A DNA stretch of 64,000 nt from NCBI GenBank assembly GCA_945897725.1, contig CAMDFR010000001.1, positions 204,665 through 268,664 of the forward strand, in the 5' to 3' direction. The stretch is from Chitinophaga pinensis (GTDB taxonomy: Bacteria; Bacteroidota; Bacteroidia; Chitinophagales; CAMDFR01). Every line of letters starts with the position of its first letter. The stretch's first letter is position 1. This document shows positions 8,481 through 18,278 of this stretch, in pieces. Under the pieces are notes generated by a model that ran no database searches, was not told where the DNA came from, and saw only the letters and a program-made list of their open reading frames with translations. The translations under genes were made by a program, and so were the position numbers.

Positions 8481-11400
8481 ATGAAACAAAAAAAACATTT
8501 TATAACTTTTATTTTTGTTTGTCTGACCTGCTTAGCGTCGGCACAAACTACCGTAACAGGTAAGGTAACAGACTCTAAGAGTAAGGAGGCCTTACTTGGG
8601 GTGCTCGTTGTAGCAGAAGGGACGAGTATTGGGACCACTACAGACTTGGATGGCAAATACAGCATAAGTGTTCCGTCAACTGTTAAACGACTTTCGTTCT
8701 CACTAACTGGGATGATTACCAGAACTGTTGATATTGGGGCCTCTGCCTTATTAAATATTTCAATGGATCCGAATGAAAAACTTTTAAACGATATTGTGGT
8801 AACCGCCCTTAATGTAAAACGAGAGCAAAGATCATTGGGATATTCCACTACCACTATCTCATCGGAAGAACTAAACAAAACAAATGGAAGAAGCGCCATT
8901 GAAGAATTGCAAGGGAAGGTTGCTGGTGTGAATATTACATCAACAAATGGATCACCGGGGAGCTCGACAAGAATTGTGATGAGAGGAGGAAACTCCTTGC
9001 TTGGCAATCAACAAGCACTCTTGGTTGTCGATGGAATTCCGATAAACAATAGTTCTTATGGCTTGGCTGACAATTTCAATGGCAAAGCAGATGAATTAAA
9101 CAACGCTATTGATTATGGTAATAGAGGCAATGATATTAATCCAAATGATATACAATCCATTACGGTATTAAAAGGACCAGCAGCATCGGCTCTCTATGGA
9201 TCAAGAGGATCTCAAGGCGCTGTCATTATTACAACAAAATCGGGCGGTCTTGGTGCCACTGGTAAAAAATTTAAAGTAGCAATCAACTCCACAACCTCTT
9301 TCCACAACATTTTAAAATTACCTGAGTTTCAAAATGAATATGGACAAGGCGGAGAAGGAATCGCAGATAGTAGAGAAAATTTTAGTTGGGGACCTAAATT
9401 TGATGGTAGCACGCAACCATGGGGACAAGCTATTCTGGATGACAGTGGTAATTTGATCCAAAAAGTAAAACCATATAATGCACTTCCCAATAATGTCAAA
9501 GGTTTTTTCAATACCGGTCTCACTCTAAACAATAATATCTCCATTCAAGGTGGAACACAAAAAACAAACTATTATCTTTCCTATAACAATCTAACAAACA
9601 AAGGGGTGATTCCCGGCACAGGTTATGTAAGAAATTCTGTTAAGTTAAATGCTGGACATGAGTTTAGTGATAAATTAACAAGTGATGCTTCTATTACTTA
9701 TGTAAAAACAAAAGGCGATTTAGTGAGTCAAGGACAAAGTAATTATTCTGTGTATGATCAGATTCTACAAACACCTAGAGATATTTCTTTGCAAGAAATA
9801 AAAGACTTAGATGACCCATTCAACTCATTGGAACATTTCTATGGAGCTTATACTTTAAATCCATATTATGTATTGGCCAATCAAAAGAACAATAATGAGG
9901 TAGATAGACTTCTATCGACCGTTTCGATTAACTATACTCCTTCAAAATGGCTAGCAATCACAGCAAGAGTGGGCAATGATTACTCTACAGATACTAGATA
10001 TGAAAGACGTCGAAGATTTGCTGTAACTGATGGTGGACAAAATGATGGGCAACATGATGATGGCTTATATTCTGAAGATATTTATAGAACGAATGAATTA
10101 AACGCTGATTTAATCGCAAACTTTAATAAAAAGTTTAAGCATGATATTGGATTTAATTTTCTTCTTGGTTATAACTTCAATCAACGTGGAATAAAGAATA
10201 CATATGCCTCAACCAATGGCTTAGTAGTAAGCGATTTTTATAATTTAAAAAATTCTAACGGGCGCCCAATTGTAGAAAACAGAACATCCTTAAGAAGAAT
10301 CATGGGAGCATACGCTAGTTTAGATTTGAGCTGGAGAAACATGTTATTCTTAGGAATTACAGCTAGAAATGATTGGTCATCTACTTTACCTAAGACCAAT
10401 AGATCTTACTTTTATCCAAGTGTTAACGGAGCATGGGCATTTAGTGAATTAATCAAAGAAAACAATGGCAAATGGTTAACTTTCGGTAAACTGAGAGGTG
10501 GCTGGGCTAGTGTTGGTGGTGATGCTGACCCTTATTTGCTGACTAATGTATTTGTACCTGCAGAGGTTGGTGATGGATTTAATAATTCTACAGTGACTGG
10601 TCCATTTCCAAGTAACAGTGGCGGAACAGTGCCAGGCTATACTATTTCAAATTTAGGGAGAAATTCTAATCTAAAACCAGAAAGGACGAACTCATGGGAG
10701 ATAGGATTGGAATTGGCGATGTTTAGTGATAGAGTTAGAATAGACGCTACCTATTACAATGCATTAGCAAAGGATCAAATATTCCCTATCAATCTTGCAC
10801 CAAGTTCTGGTCAATCTACCAAAATAATCAATGGTGGTGAAGTCTCAAATAAAGGAATAGAGTTAGCAGCCAAAATAGTACCAATACGAACTAAAAGCGG
10901 TTTTAAATGGGAAGTATATGGAACCTTTACAAAAAATGTGAACAAGGTCAAAAGTCTTAAAGATGGTGTAGATCAAATTATTTTAGGAGGGCCAAGCGGC
11001 ATGAGCATTGTAGCAAAAGTTGGAGAAGCTTACGGAACTTTTTATGCGCTAACTGAAAAAACGGATGATCAAGGAAGAACCATCGTGGATGCTACAACCG
11101 GACAACCAATTCTTACAGATAAACCTCAGACCTTAGGAAGTTTCCAGCCTAAGTTTATAGCGAGTTGGGGAACAAACTTATCGTATAAAGGAATATCTTT
11201 TAACATCTTATTTGATACCAAGCAAGGAGGTAAAATCTATTCAAGAACAAAGGATTTACAAGAGTTTGTTGGGACTTCACCAAATACAACAAACAACAAC
11301 AGAGAGGATTTTTTAATACCAAATTCAGTGATAGAAACTTCGCCTGGTGTGTACGAAACAAACACCACTGTTAAGGTACATCATCAAGATTATTGGATTG

Positions 11401-11684
11401 ACCAAACAGATAATAGTAGAAATATTATTGATGCGAGTTTTATTAAATTAAGAGAACTTTCTCTATCCTATCAGATGCCTAGCAAATGGTTTAAAAACAC
11501 TAAATCGATTTCTGGGGTACAGATCAGTATTTTTGGAAACAATCTTGCAATATGGACACCTAAAGAGAATACATTTATTGATCCAGAAACAAGTACAAAT
11601 GGAAACGGAAATGCTCAAGGTTTTGAGTATGGTACAACACCCACTTTAAGAACCATGGGCTTTGGTATCAAAGCTGATTTTTAA
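8481..11684 (+). CDS. SusC/RagA family TonB-linked outer-membrane transporter
   Basis: A 1067-residue TonB-dependent transporter of the SusC type. After a signal peptide (about 1-21, ending LASAQ) comes a carboxypeptidase-D regulatory-like domain (TVTGKVTDSKSKEALLGV, about 22-105). A plug domain follows (SAIEELQGKVAGVNI, NDIQSITVLKGPAASALYGS), then a 22-strand barrel, ending in an aromatic C terminus (GFGIKADF). The NVKREQRSLGYS segment between the regulatory and plug domains is typical of the family. It works with the SusD lipoprotein encoded 19 bases downstream to bind and import oligosaccharides, peptides or other large nutrients. The substrate cannot be read from the sequence because no glycoside hydrolase is adjacent. 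Confidence 0.95.
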   Translation: MKQKKHFITFIFVCLTCLASAQTTVTGKVTDSKSKEALLGVLVVAEGTSIGTTTDLDGKYSISVPSTVKRLSFSLTGMITRTVDIGASALLNISMDPNEKLLNDIVVTALNVKREQRSLGYSTTTISSEELNKTNGRSAIEELQGKVAGVNITSTNGSPGSSTRIVMRGGNSLLGNQQALLVVDGIPINNSSYGLADNFNGKADELNNAIDYGNRGNDINPNDIQSITVLKGPAASALYGSRGSQGAVIITTKSGGLGATGKKFKVAINSTTSFHNILKLPEFQNEYGQGGEGIADSRENFSWGPKFDGSTQPWGQAILDDSGNLIQKVKPYNALPNNVKGFFNTGLTLNNNISIQGGTQKTNYYLSYNNLTNKGVIPGTGYVRNSVKLNAGHEFSDKLTSDASITYVKTKGDLVSQGQSNYSVYDQILQTPRDISLQEIKDLDDPFNSLEHFYGAYTLNPYYVLANQKNNNEVDRLLSTVSINYTPSKWLAITARVGNDYSTDTRYERRRRFAVTDGGQNDGQHDDGLYSEDIYRTNELNADLIANFNKKFKHDIGFNFLLGYNFNQRGIKNTYASTNGLVVSDFYNLKNSNGRPIVENRTSLRRIMGAYASLDLSWRNMLFLGITARNDWSSTLPKTNRSYFYPSVNGAWAFSELIKENNGKWLTFGKLRGGWASVGGDADPYLLTNVFVPAEVGDGFNNSTVTGPFPSNSGGTVPGYTISNLGRNSNLKPERTNSWEIGLELAMFSDRVRIDATYYNALAKDQIFPINLAPSSGQSTKIINGGEVSNKGIELAAKIVPIRTKSGFKWEVYGTFTKNVNKVKSLKDGVDQIILGGPSGMSIVAKVGEAYGTFYALTEKTDDQGRTIVDATTGQPILTDKPQTLGSFQPKFIASWGTNLSYKGISFNILFDTKQGGKIYSRTKDLQEFVGTSPNTTNNNREDFLIPNSVIETSPGVYETNTTVKVHHQDYWIDQTDNSRNIIDASFIKLRELSLSYQMPSKWFKNTKSISGVQISIFGNNLAIWTPKENTFIDPETSTNGNGNAQGFEYGTTPTLRTMGFGIKADF

Positions 11685-11703
11685 TTAAATAATGAGAAAA
11701 AGT

Positions 11704-13167
11704 ATGAAAAAAATAAATTTAATTTTGACCTTATCGTTACTAGTACTGATAAGCATTTGTTCAGGATGTAAAAAAGATGTTCTCGACATTAATCAAAATC
11801 CGAATGATCCTGAAACCGTAGATATCAAATATGTTCTACCGAGTACAGAAGCCTTCTTAGGCTATACGATGGGTAACCAATTGCAGATTATGGGTGGACT
11901 TTGGTCGCACTATTGGACTCAAGGACCGAATGCTGGACAGTATAATGACGAGGATGCCTACTTATATAAAACGACTGATGCAGATCGTCCTTGGACCCAA
12001 CTTTATGCTGGTACATTAAAAGATTTGAATTTTGTTCACGAACAAGGCATCAAAGATAAGCAGAACAACTATGCAGCTATTGCCCTATTTTTAGAAGCAT
12101 ATACTTATCAAGTAATCACAGATGCATGGGGAGACGTACCTTTTACTGAAGCATTAGGAAAGAACGACAATATGTTTCCAAAATTTGATAAGCAGGAACT
12201 TATTTATGCTGAGATTGATAAAAAGATTGATGAAGGACTTGCCTTAATTGATCCGCTTGGCGCAACACCAGGTGCAGATGATATTATTTATGGCGGAGAC
12301 ATGGATCTTTGGACAAAGTTTGCTAATACTCTAAAACTTAAAATATACTTAAGACAGATTTATAAAAACCCTAGCATTTCTACAAAAATATCTAGTCTGA
12401 TGAGTAGTGGTGCTGCTTTTTTAGATGATGGAGAAAGTGCCACCATTGTTTATTCCAACAATAAGTTGAATCAAAATCCGATATACACAACCAATAATGC
12501 GATTGGAGTAGATTATAATTTATTAGCATCGGCAACATCCATCAATCTTTTAGACTCTCTTGGAGATCCACGACTTGCAGATTATTATTTTCCAAATGAT
12601 AATGCTGGGGTCTTTGCTGGCATCATACAAGGAAAATCTAAATTATTGCCTTCTCCTCAAAGCAATGGAGACTATTCATTTTTGGGTGAAGAGGTGGTTG
12701 GTGCCACGGCGCCTGTTTATTTAATGAGCAGTTGGGAAAGTCTTTTCTTACAAGCCGAAGCAAACGCAAGAGGATTGGGAACAGGAGATGGCCAATCTGA
12801 ATATGAATATGCGATTGAATTATCTTGGGCAAATTGGACTAATTCTTCTGCGGCTATTGCGACAGATTTACCAACTTTTTTAAGCCATCCATTTGTCGAT
12901 TATACAGCGGCCTCAGGAATAGAAAACAAAGTAAAATTCATCATCAATCAAAAATGGATTGCGATGAATGGCACACAAAATTTTGAGTCATGGACGGAAC
13001 TTAGAAGAACGGGTTATCCTAATTTTCTTAAAACTTCAGAATCTTCTGTTCTTCCATCAGGAGTATTTCCTTGCAGATTTATGTGGCCAGATGCAGAGAT
13101 AACAACGAATCCAAATGTACCTGGGAACAACAATGTAGAAGTTAAGGTATGGTGGGACAATTACTAA
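11704..13167 (+). CDS. SusD/RagB family nutrient-binding outer-membrane lipoprotein
   Basis: A 487-residue lipoprotein. The signal peptide ends in a lipobox (ISICSGC), so the mature protein starts at Cys and is anchored to the outer membrane. DINQNPNDPETVD just after the Cys and the TPR-like helices with WTQLYAGTLKDLNFV and PFTEALG place it in the SusD-like_2 branch. The conserved C-terminal stretch NFESWTELRRTGYP also fits. It forms the substrate-capturing lid of the SusC barrel encoded immediately upstream. The ATG at 11704 is preferred to 11692 because it leaves a normal lipoprotein signal peptide; both are in frame. Confidence 0.93.
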   Translation: MKKINLILTLSLLVLISICSGCKKDVLDINQNPNDPETVDIKYVLPSTEAFLGYTMGNQLQIMGGLWSHYWTQGPNAGQYNDEDAYLYKTTDADRPWTQLYAGTLKDLNFVHEQGIKDKQNNYAAIALFLEAYTYQVITDAWGDVPFTEALGKNDNMFPKFDKQELIYAEIDKKIDEGLALIDPLGATPGADDIIYGGDMDLWTKFANTLKLKIYLRQIYKNPSISTKISSLMSSGAAFLDDGESATIVYSNNKLNQNPIYTTNNAIGVDYNLLASATSINLLDSLGDPRLADYYFPNDNAGVFAGIIQGKSKLLPSPQSNGDYSFLGEEVVGATAPVYLMSSWESLFLQAEANARGLGTGDGQSEYEYAIELSWANWTNSSAAIATDLPTFLSHPFVDYTAASGIENKVKFIINQKWIAMNGTQNFESWTELRRTGYPNFLKTSESSVLPSGVFPCRFMWPDAEITTNPNVPGNNNVEVKVWWDNY

Positions 13168-13185
13168 CTATTAATAAAAAACAAT

Positions 13186-13830
13186 ATGAAAATAAATAAA
13201 TTAACCATACTAGCGAGTGTTTGTCTCTTGTTTGTATTTGGATGTAAAAAAATAGAAAACCAGTTTCCTTCTACCGTAGTGAAAGTAAGCTATCCTATGA
13301 TTACTTTAAAGGGAGACAATGCCGTTAGCATCAATGTAGGAGAGAGTTATACAGATGCAGGGGCAACTTTAACAGACGACATTACAGGTGGCATCACAGA
13401 CATTGTAGGAGATGCATCAGGAGTCAATACGGCCGAGGAAGGCTTATATTTTGTAAGATATACCGCCGCTAATGCCAATGGATATTCCACAACAATTGTA
13501 AGACCCGTTGCTGTGACAGGTATTTCAGATGCGTTTGACATTTCTGGAGAATATCTCAATGCTGCTAGAGGAGGAACTGCAATGGTCACAAAAGTATCTA
13601 GAGGATTATTTCTTTCGGATAATGTAAATGGTGGTGGTTCTTTAGGAAGTATTTATATGATGGTTATGAGCGATAGTACACTAAATGTTCCAGCTCAATG
13701 GAGTAATGATGGAGGCTTTGATGGAGACTATGTTGATGAAAGCATCTATTTATCTCCTGATACGGCCTATGAATATACTATTGATGCCGCTGGATTTGGC
13801 AACTCGCCCAGACTATTTGAGAAGCAATAA
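13186..13830 (+). CDS. SusCD-linked surface lipoprotein with Ig-like (DUF5011/BT_2262-type) domain
   Basis: A 214-residue lipoprotein (signal peptide ending LFVFGC, Cys about residue 20). Residues about 35-110 form an Ig-like fold of the DUF5011/BT_2262 type: MITLKGDNAVSINVGESYTD, then a GLYFVRYTAANANG strand. The C-terminal half is unassigned and Asp/Gly rich. Its place as third gene after susC and susD (18 bases after susD) and before a terminator suggests an accessory surface substrate-binding protein of the same uptake system. The ligand is unknown. Confidence 0.8.
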   Translation: MKINKLTILASVCLLFVFGCKKIENQFPSTVVKVSYPMITLKGDNAVSINVGESYTDAGATLTDDITGGITDIVGDASGVNTAEEGLYFVRYTAANANGYSTTIVRPVAVTGISDAFDISGEYLNAARGGTAMVTKVSRGLFLSDNVNGGGSLGSIYMMVMSDSTLNVPAQWSNDGGFDGDYVDESIYLSPDTAYEYTIDAAGFGNSPRLFEKQ

Positions 13831-13848
13831 GTACAAAAAACGTAAAGT

Positions 13849-13877
13849 AAAAATGCCTCATTTATTGAGGCATTTTT
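13849..13877 (+). terminator. Rho-independent terminator of the susCD operon
   Basis: A perfect 12-bp stem (13849-13860 with 13866-13877) around a 5-base loop, with a T-rich 3' side, 18 bases after the stop of the third susCD-operon gene. Confidence 0.9.
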
Positions 13878-13940
13878 ATTTAGATACTGTTGCTTGTTTG
13901 TTTATTTTGATAACAATCATCATATTTCGTCGTTAGATAG

Positions 13941-13948
13941 TAAATTTG
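13941..13948 (+). promoter_or_regulatory. Putative -7 element (TAAATTTG) of the PorZ-like gene
   Basis: Matches the Bacteroidota -7 consensus TAnnTTTG and lies 22 bases before the ATG at 13970. It overlaps the alternative TTG start at 13946, which argues for 13970. No well-spaced -33 TTG was found. Confidence 0.4.
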
Positions 13949-13969
13949 TGCACATTTAAATTATCCTAC

Positions 13970-16282
13970 ATGCTGAAGCGCCTCCTCTTTTTTTGCTTTT
14001 TCATATTTATGCTTATCGGTGCTTTTGCTCAAAATAGAAGTATTGGGTCTTGGAAACTTTATTTACCATACAACAGGTGCATTGCTATAGCAGCTGCGCC
14101 AAATTACATTTATGCAGCCACTCCTTATTCGCTCCTTAAATACAACAAAAATGGAGAGGAGTTAGATAACATCGATAAAGTCACAGGCCTTTCTGAGATA
14201 GGTATTCAAAACATTGTTTATGACAATATTTCTAAAACACTTATAGTTGCCTACACAAACAGCAATATCGATTTAGTGACAGATAACAATGAAATCATTA
14301 ACATCAACGATATTAAAAATAAGATTATTTCTGGTGATAAAGCCATCTACAATTTAACCATCAATGAAGGCTTAGCCTACTTATCTTGTGGTTTTGGAAT
14401 TGCTGTATTGGATGTCGCTAAAAGGGAGTTTAAGGAAACATATTATATCAGTAATACGGGGAGCAATTTAGCAATCAAAGATGTGAGCATTTTGAACGAT
14501 AAAATTTATGCCTCCACAGCTGAAGGGTTAAAATATATTGCACTTAATAATCCAGGCATTCTTAACTATGTGAATTGGCAATTAGCTTCAGGTATTGATG
14601 GTTTGCCTGGAGGAGGCAATCCTGAAGAAAGTGAAGTATTCGATCATAAACTTTTCCTTTCTCTTTCTGATACTTTATTCAGCTATGATGGTTTAGTATG
14701 GACTAAATTGATGTACGAACCTTATTGGAAAATAAAACAATTAACCTCTACATCTAACGGTCTCGCTGTGTGTTCGCTACTTGACACCAGTGGACAAATC
14801 ACAGATGCAAAAGTGTCGGTGTATAACAGCAATTTTGTTTTAATAGATAGTCTTCGAAGACCCAATATAAGCTCACCTTTTCAGATATTGAGCGAATCGG
14901 ATCACGATTTTTATGTGGCTGATTATGACAAGGGACTTCTGCATGTGCAGGACCAAAAATCGACCACCATTACCGTTGGTGGTATTCCTTCTAATAATGC
15001 TTTTGGTTTAGCAGTAAATAATAACAAAATGTATGTTGCCACAGGTAGTTATGATGGCTCATTTAATTATAAGCGAAATGTGAATGGATTTTATGTATAC
15101 AACGGAACCTATTGGGGAATGTATAGTTTATATACGTACCCAATTCTTTCGACTGTAACAGATGTTATTGCTATAACTGTAGACCCAAAAACAGAGCGTA
15201 TTTATGCGTCTTCTCTTTATTCTGGTTTAATAGTTGTTTCCGGAGACACTGTTTCCTTATATGACGAAACGAATACAGATGGGATGTTACAGCCTGCGCA
15301 AGGGGATCCAGGGAGTACGCGTGTGAGCGATGTGGCTATTGATCAAAAAGACAATGTATGGATTTTGAATAATAGTGCAGCGGAACCTATTACCGTATGG
15401 CAGAAAGACGGTACTTGGACTCATCAGCCTGGTGTTTCCGGTATCAATCAACTCAAAAAAATAATTATTGACCAGAATAATCAGAAGTGGATTTTAACAA
15501 GAGAGGGGGGTATTCTTGTCATAGATGAGGGGGAGCTGAATACCAATTCCGATGATAAAATTCGTTATTTAAACTCTTCGGTTGGCAATGGAGGATTGCC
15601 AAGTGAGGGTGTTTTTTCTATTGCTGAGGATAAGGAAGGAAGCATTTGGGTTGGAACCTCTGCGGGCATTGGTGTATTTGCATGTGCATCGAGCGTATTC
15701 AACACTGGTGGTTGTGATGCACAAAAAATTATTGTTGAGCGAGACGGTTACTCAGGATATCTATTCAGCACCCAAGCTGTTATTGCCATTGCTGTGGATG
15801 GCGCCAATAGAAAGTGGATAGGGACCAGCGGAGGGGTATGGCTCTTATCGTCTGATGGCAAGGAAGAACTTCTCCATTTTAATACAGCAAACAGTCCTAT
15901 GCCATCAAATGAAGTATATGATATTGCGATCAATGACAAAACAGGTGAAGTACTTATTGCCACTAGTGCTGGCATGATAGGTTACCTAGGAGATGCTACC
16001 AAGGGTAGTGATGTTTTTGAAGATGTATTGGTGTATCCTAACCCGGTTGCTCCTGATTACAGTGGTCCTATTGCAATAAAAGGCTTGGCAGATGATGCCT
16101 ATTTCAAAATAACTGATATTGGAGGTGGATTGATTTACGAAGGCAATGCCAATGGAGGCACTGCTATATGGGATGGCAAAAACTATAATGGCACGAAGGC
16201 AAAGACCGGCGTTTATATCGTATATAGTCTTGGACAAGACGGCAAATCTCATTACGCCACTAAAATTGTATTTATAAAATAA
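13970..16282 (+). CDS. PorZ-like T9SS beta-propeller protein with type A C-terminal domain
   Basis: A 770-residue secreted protein. The signal peptide ends about residue 23 (IGAFAQ). The first part reads IGSWKLYLPYNRC, then IYAATPYSLLKYNKNGEE and VTGLSEIGIQNIVYD, which is the start of the PorZ beta-propeller family. Two-component-regulator-type propeller blades follow, for example NVWILNNSA, KWILTREGG and SIWVGTSAGIG. The last 80 residues form a type A secretion tail (VYPNPV, then GVYIVYSLGQDGKSHYATKI). In Porphyromonas gingivalis PorZ is a surface T9SS component that helps attach anionic LPS to cargo; that function here is inferred from the family. The ATG at 13970 directly precedes the signal peptide. 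Confidence 0.82.
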   Translation: MLKRLLFFCFFIFMLIGAFAQNRSIGSWKLYLPYNRCIAIAAAPNYIYAATPYSLLKYNKNGEELDNIDKVTGLSEIGIQNIVYDNISKTLIVAYTNSNIDLVTDNNEIININDIKNKIISGDKAIYNLTINEGLAYLSCGFGIAVLDVAKREFKETYYISNTGSNLAIKDVSILNDKIYASTAEGLKYIALNNPGILNYVNWQLASGIDGLPGGGNPEESEVFDHKLFLSLSDTLFSYDGLVWTKLMYEPYWKIKQLTSTSNGLAVCSLLDTSGQITDAKVSVYNSNFVLIDSLRRPNISSPFQILSESDHDFYVADYDKGLLHVQDQKSTTITVGGIPSNNAFGLAVNNNKMYVATGSYDGSFNYKRNVNGFYVYNGTYWGMYSLYTYPILSTVTDVIAITVDPKTERIYASSLYSGLIVVSGDTVSLYDETNTDGMLQPAQGDPGSTRVSDVAIDQKDNVWILNNSAAEPITVWQKDGTWTHQPGVSGINQLKKIIIDQNNQKWILTREGGILVIDEGELNTNSDDKIRYLNSSVGNGGLPSEGVFSIAEDKEGSIWVGTSAGIGVFACASSVFNTGGCDAQKIIVERDGYSGYLFSTQAVIAIAVDGANRKWIGTSGGVWLLSSDGKEELLHFNTANSPMPSNEVYDIAINDKTGEVLIATSAGMIGYLGDATKGSDVFEDVLVYPNPVAPDYSGPIAIKGLADDAYFKITDIGGGLIYEGNANGGTAIWDGKNYNGTKAKTGVYIVYSLGQDGKSHYATKIVFIK

Positions 16283-16288
16283 TTTGTC

Positions 16289-16405
16289 GTGCGAGCAAAA
16301 TTGCTGCACAAAGGGTAGTAGCGATAGCCCACAGCCTTCAAAAAAGATTTTGAAGGCGAGGACTATAAGCGAATAACCTGGCTGCGACCCTAGGAGCAGT
16401 GTGCC
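16289..16405. repeat. Structured intergenic element (copy 2, probably minus orientation)
   Basis: Nested pairings are visible: a perfect 10-bp hairpin (16334-16343 with 16348-16357, loop AAGA); an outer stem GGGTAGTAGC (16313-16322) with GCTGCGACCC (16381-16390, 9 of 10 pairs counting one wobble); and a 5' hairpin GTGC/GCAC with inner AGCA/TGCT (16289-16309). The inner segment GGCGAGGACTATAAGCGAA (16355-16373) recurs almost exactly near 36099. It lies between the PorZ-like gene and the kinase and occupies most of that 223-base gap. Confidence 0.5.
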
Positions 16406-16505
16406 ATAAAATTCTTATCCATTTGTAAAAGATAATAATCTTAAGACTAAACACGTATGTAACATAATTCAATGAGTCTCGTAAAAGCTAACATTGGCAT
16501 TAATT

Positions 16506-18278
16506 ATGGAAGTTTTAGAAATTATACATGAAGGGAGTACTATTTTGGAGCTGGATAAGTCCGCGTTCAAAAACTTCTATGAAACGAAAGTAGAAATCGT
16601 AAAAGAGTCTAGAAACAAGAACTATATATTTGAGTTCGAGCTTCAACAACTACAATATCTAATCAATATTGACGCGACCTATCCGAAAGCAATCCTACGC
16701 GCAAATAGGCTTCTAGCCAAATACAAAAATTCTGTGAGCCCCTATCTTTTAGGTAAATTATATCGATTGATTGGAATAGCCCATGCCCATATTGGAGAGC
16801 TACAAAAAGCGATGGAAGTATACATGGAAGCCACAAAACAAATAGAAAAAATAGATCACAAATCGGATGTAGAATTGTATGAATTAGGATTGATCTATAA
16901 CAATATCACTATTCTGTTTAAGAATCCTAATGAAAACGAAAAGCGTTTGGAATATATTAAGCTATCGCTGGGTATTTTTAAATCAATCAAGTCGGACAAA
17001 GGATTGGGAATGGCATATAACTCATTAGGGAATTATTATAGCAACAAAAAAGATTATACAAACGCATTAAAATATCAGCTGATGTCATTAAAATTAAAGA
17101 AAAAGTTAAATGACGAAAAAGGAACTGCCGTTAGCTATGGAAATATAGCGGGAATTTACCTTGAGCAGCAAGATTTTGTTAATGCTGAGAAGTATCTAAA
17201 AAAATCTGATGAGATAAAAATAAAGCATGGTTCGAGTTATTCTCTTTGTCATCTTTATCTAATGCATGGAGCGTTTTTTCTTAAACAGAAAAACCCTGCA
17301 AGAGCGATCACTTATCTTTTGAAATGTTATCTGATTGCGACGAAACATCATATGCGTCTAGAACTGAAAGAAGTTACTTTGGTTTTGTCGGAAACTTATG
17401 AGCAGATGGAAGATTTTAAAAGAGCCAACACATATTTAAAAGAACATTTAGCGCTTGAAAGGGAAATCAATGATATACAGAAATCGAAGATCACCATCGA
17501 ACTTAGAGATAAATATGAATCTGAAAAACAAAAAAGAGAAAGTCGTTTACTAAAAATAAAAAACAGAGAAATCAGGGCTCATTTATTAAAGGTTGAACAA
17601 TACAATCAAGAATTAAAACAGTTCGCCCAGATTGCCTCTCATGATTTCAAAGAGCCACTTAGATCGATAAAGATGCACTTGATGCTATTGGAAAAGAGTG
17701 CTGTTGGAATGAATGACCAGCAAAAAGAGATTGTAAACTTTACAAAAAACACGGCAGAGAGATTGACTCAAATGCTAGAGGATCTCAAAACATATTCTAA
17801 TCTTGACAATTTAGATTTTCACGAGTCTATAGAGAATGTGGACATGAATACCCTTATTCCTTTTTTGTATAAAAAAACCGTTTCATTATTAGAGCCCAAA
17901 AAATTGAATTTGGTTGTAGAAAACTTACCTGTTTTAAGAATGAATGCTGGGCAGATGAAAAAATTATTCTCTCATTTGATTACAAATGCTTTCTATTACA
18001 ACACGAACAAGGCTCCGAAACTAACCATTTCATATACACTTTTCAAGGATAGTCATGTTTTTAAGTTTCATGATAATGGTGTTGGTATTGCTTGTGAATA
18101 CTTCACAAAAATATTTGAGATTTTTGAACGCTTAGAATCTGATGGTAATTATCATGGTACCGGTATTGGATTGGCGATGTGCAAAAAAATTGTCCAAAAC
18201 ATGAACGGTAAAATTTGGGTAAAATCAAAAGTTGGGATCGGATCCGTATTTTATATTAGTTTTCCTGCCACCTCATAA
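16506..18278 (+). CDS. Soluble TPR-containing sensor histidine kinase
   Basis: A 590-residue kinase with no signal peptide or membrane segment, so it probably senses a cytoplasmic cue or partner. Residues about 60-310 are tetratricopeptide repeats (AMEVYMEATKQI, LGNYYSNKKDYTNALKYQL, GNIAGIYLEQQDFVNAEKYL). A coiled coil follows (about 315-365). The HisKA-type dimerisation helix has the phospho-acceptor in FAQIASHDFKEPLRSI (His about 379). The HATPase domain has an N box (HLITNAFYYN), G1 (DNGVGI) and G2 (HGTGIGLAMCK). No receiver domain or response regulator gene is adjacent, so the target is unknown. The ATG at 16506 is preferred to the in-frame TTG at 16494. Confidence 0.9.
   Translation: MEVLEIIHEGSTILELDKSAFKNFYETKVEIVKESRNKNYIFEFELQQLQYLINIDATYPKAILRANRLLAKYKNSVSPYLLGKLYRLIGIAHAHIGELQKAMEVYMEATKQIEKIDHKSDVELYELGLIYNNITILFKNPNENEKRLEYIKLSLGIFKSIKSDKGLGMAYNSLGNYYSNKKDYTNALKYQLMSLKLKKKLNDEKGTAVSYGNIAGIYLEQQDFVNAEKYLKKSDEIKIKHGSSYSLCHLYLMHGAFFLKQKNPARAITYLLKCYLIATKHHMRLELKEVTLVLSETYEQMEDFKRANTYLKEHLALEREINDIQKSKITIELRDKYESEKQKRESRLLKIKNREIRAHLLKVEQYNQELKQFAQIASHDFKEPLRSIKMHLMLLEKSAVGMNDQQKEIVNFTKNTAERLTQMLEDLKTYSNLDNLDFHESIENVDMNTLIPFLYKKTVSLLEPKKLNLVVENLPVLRMNAGQMKKLFSHLITNAFYYNTNKAPKLTISYTLFKDSHVFKFHDNGVGIACEYFTKIFEIFERLESDGNYHGTGIGLAMCKKIVQNMNGKIWVKSKVGIGSVFYISFPATS

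Noticed and set aside
8474..9007. 177-codon frame antisense to the start of the SusC gene
   Set aside because: It lies wholly opposite a gene with clear domain content, and the translated protein has no family features; a shadow of the coding strand.
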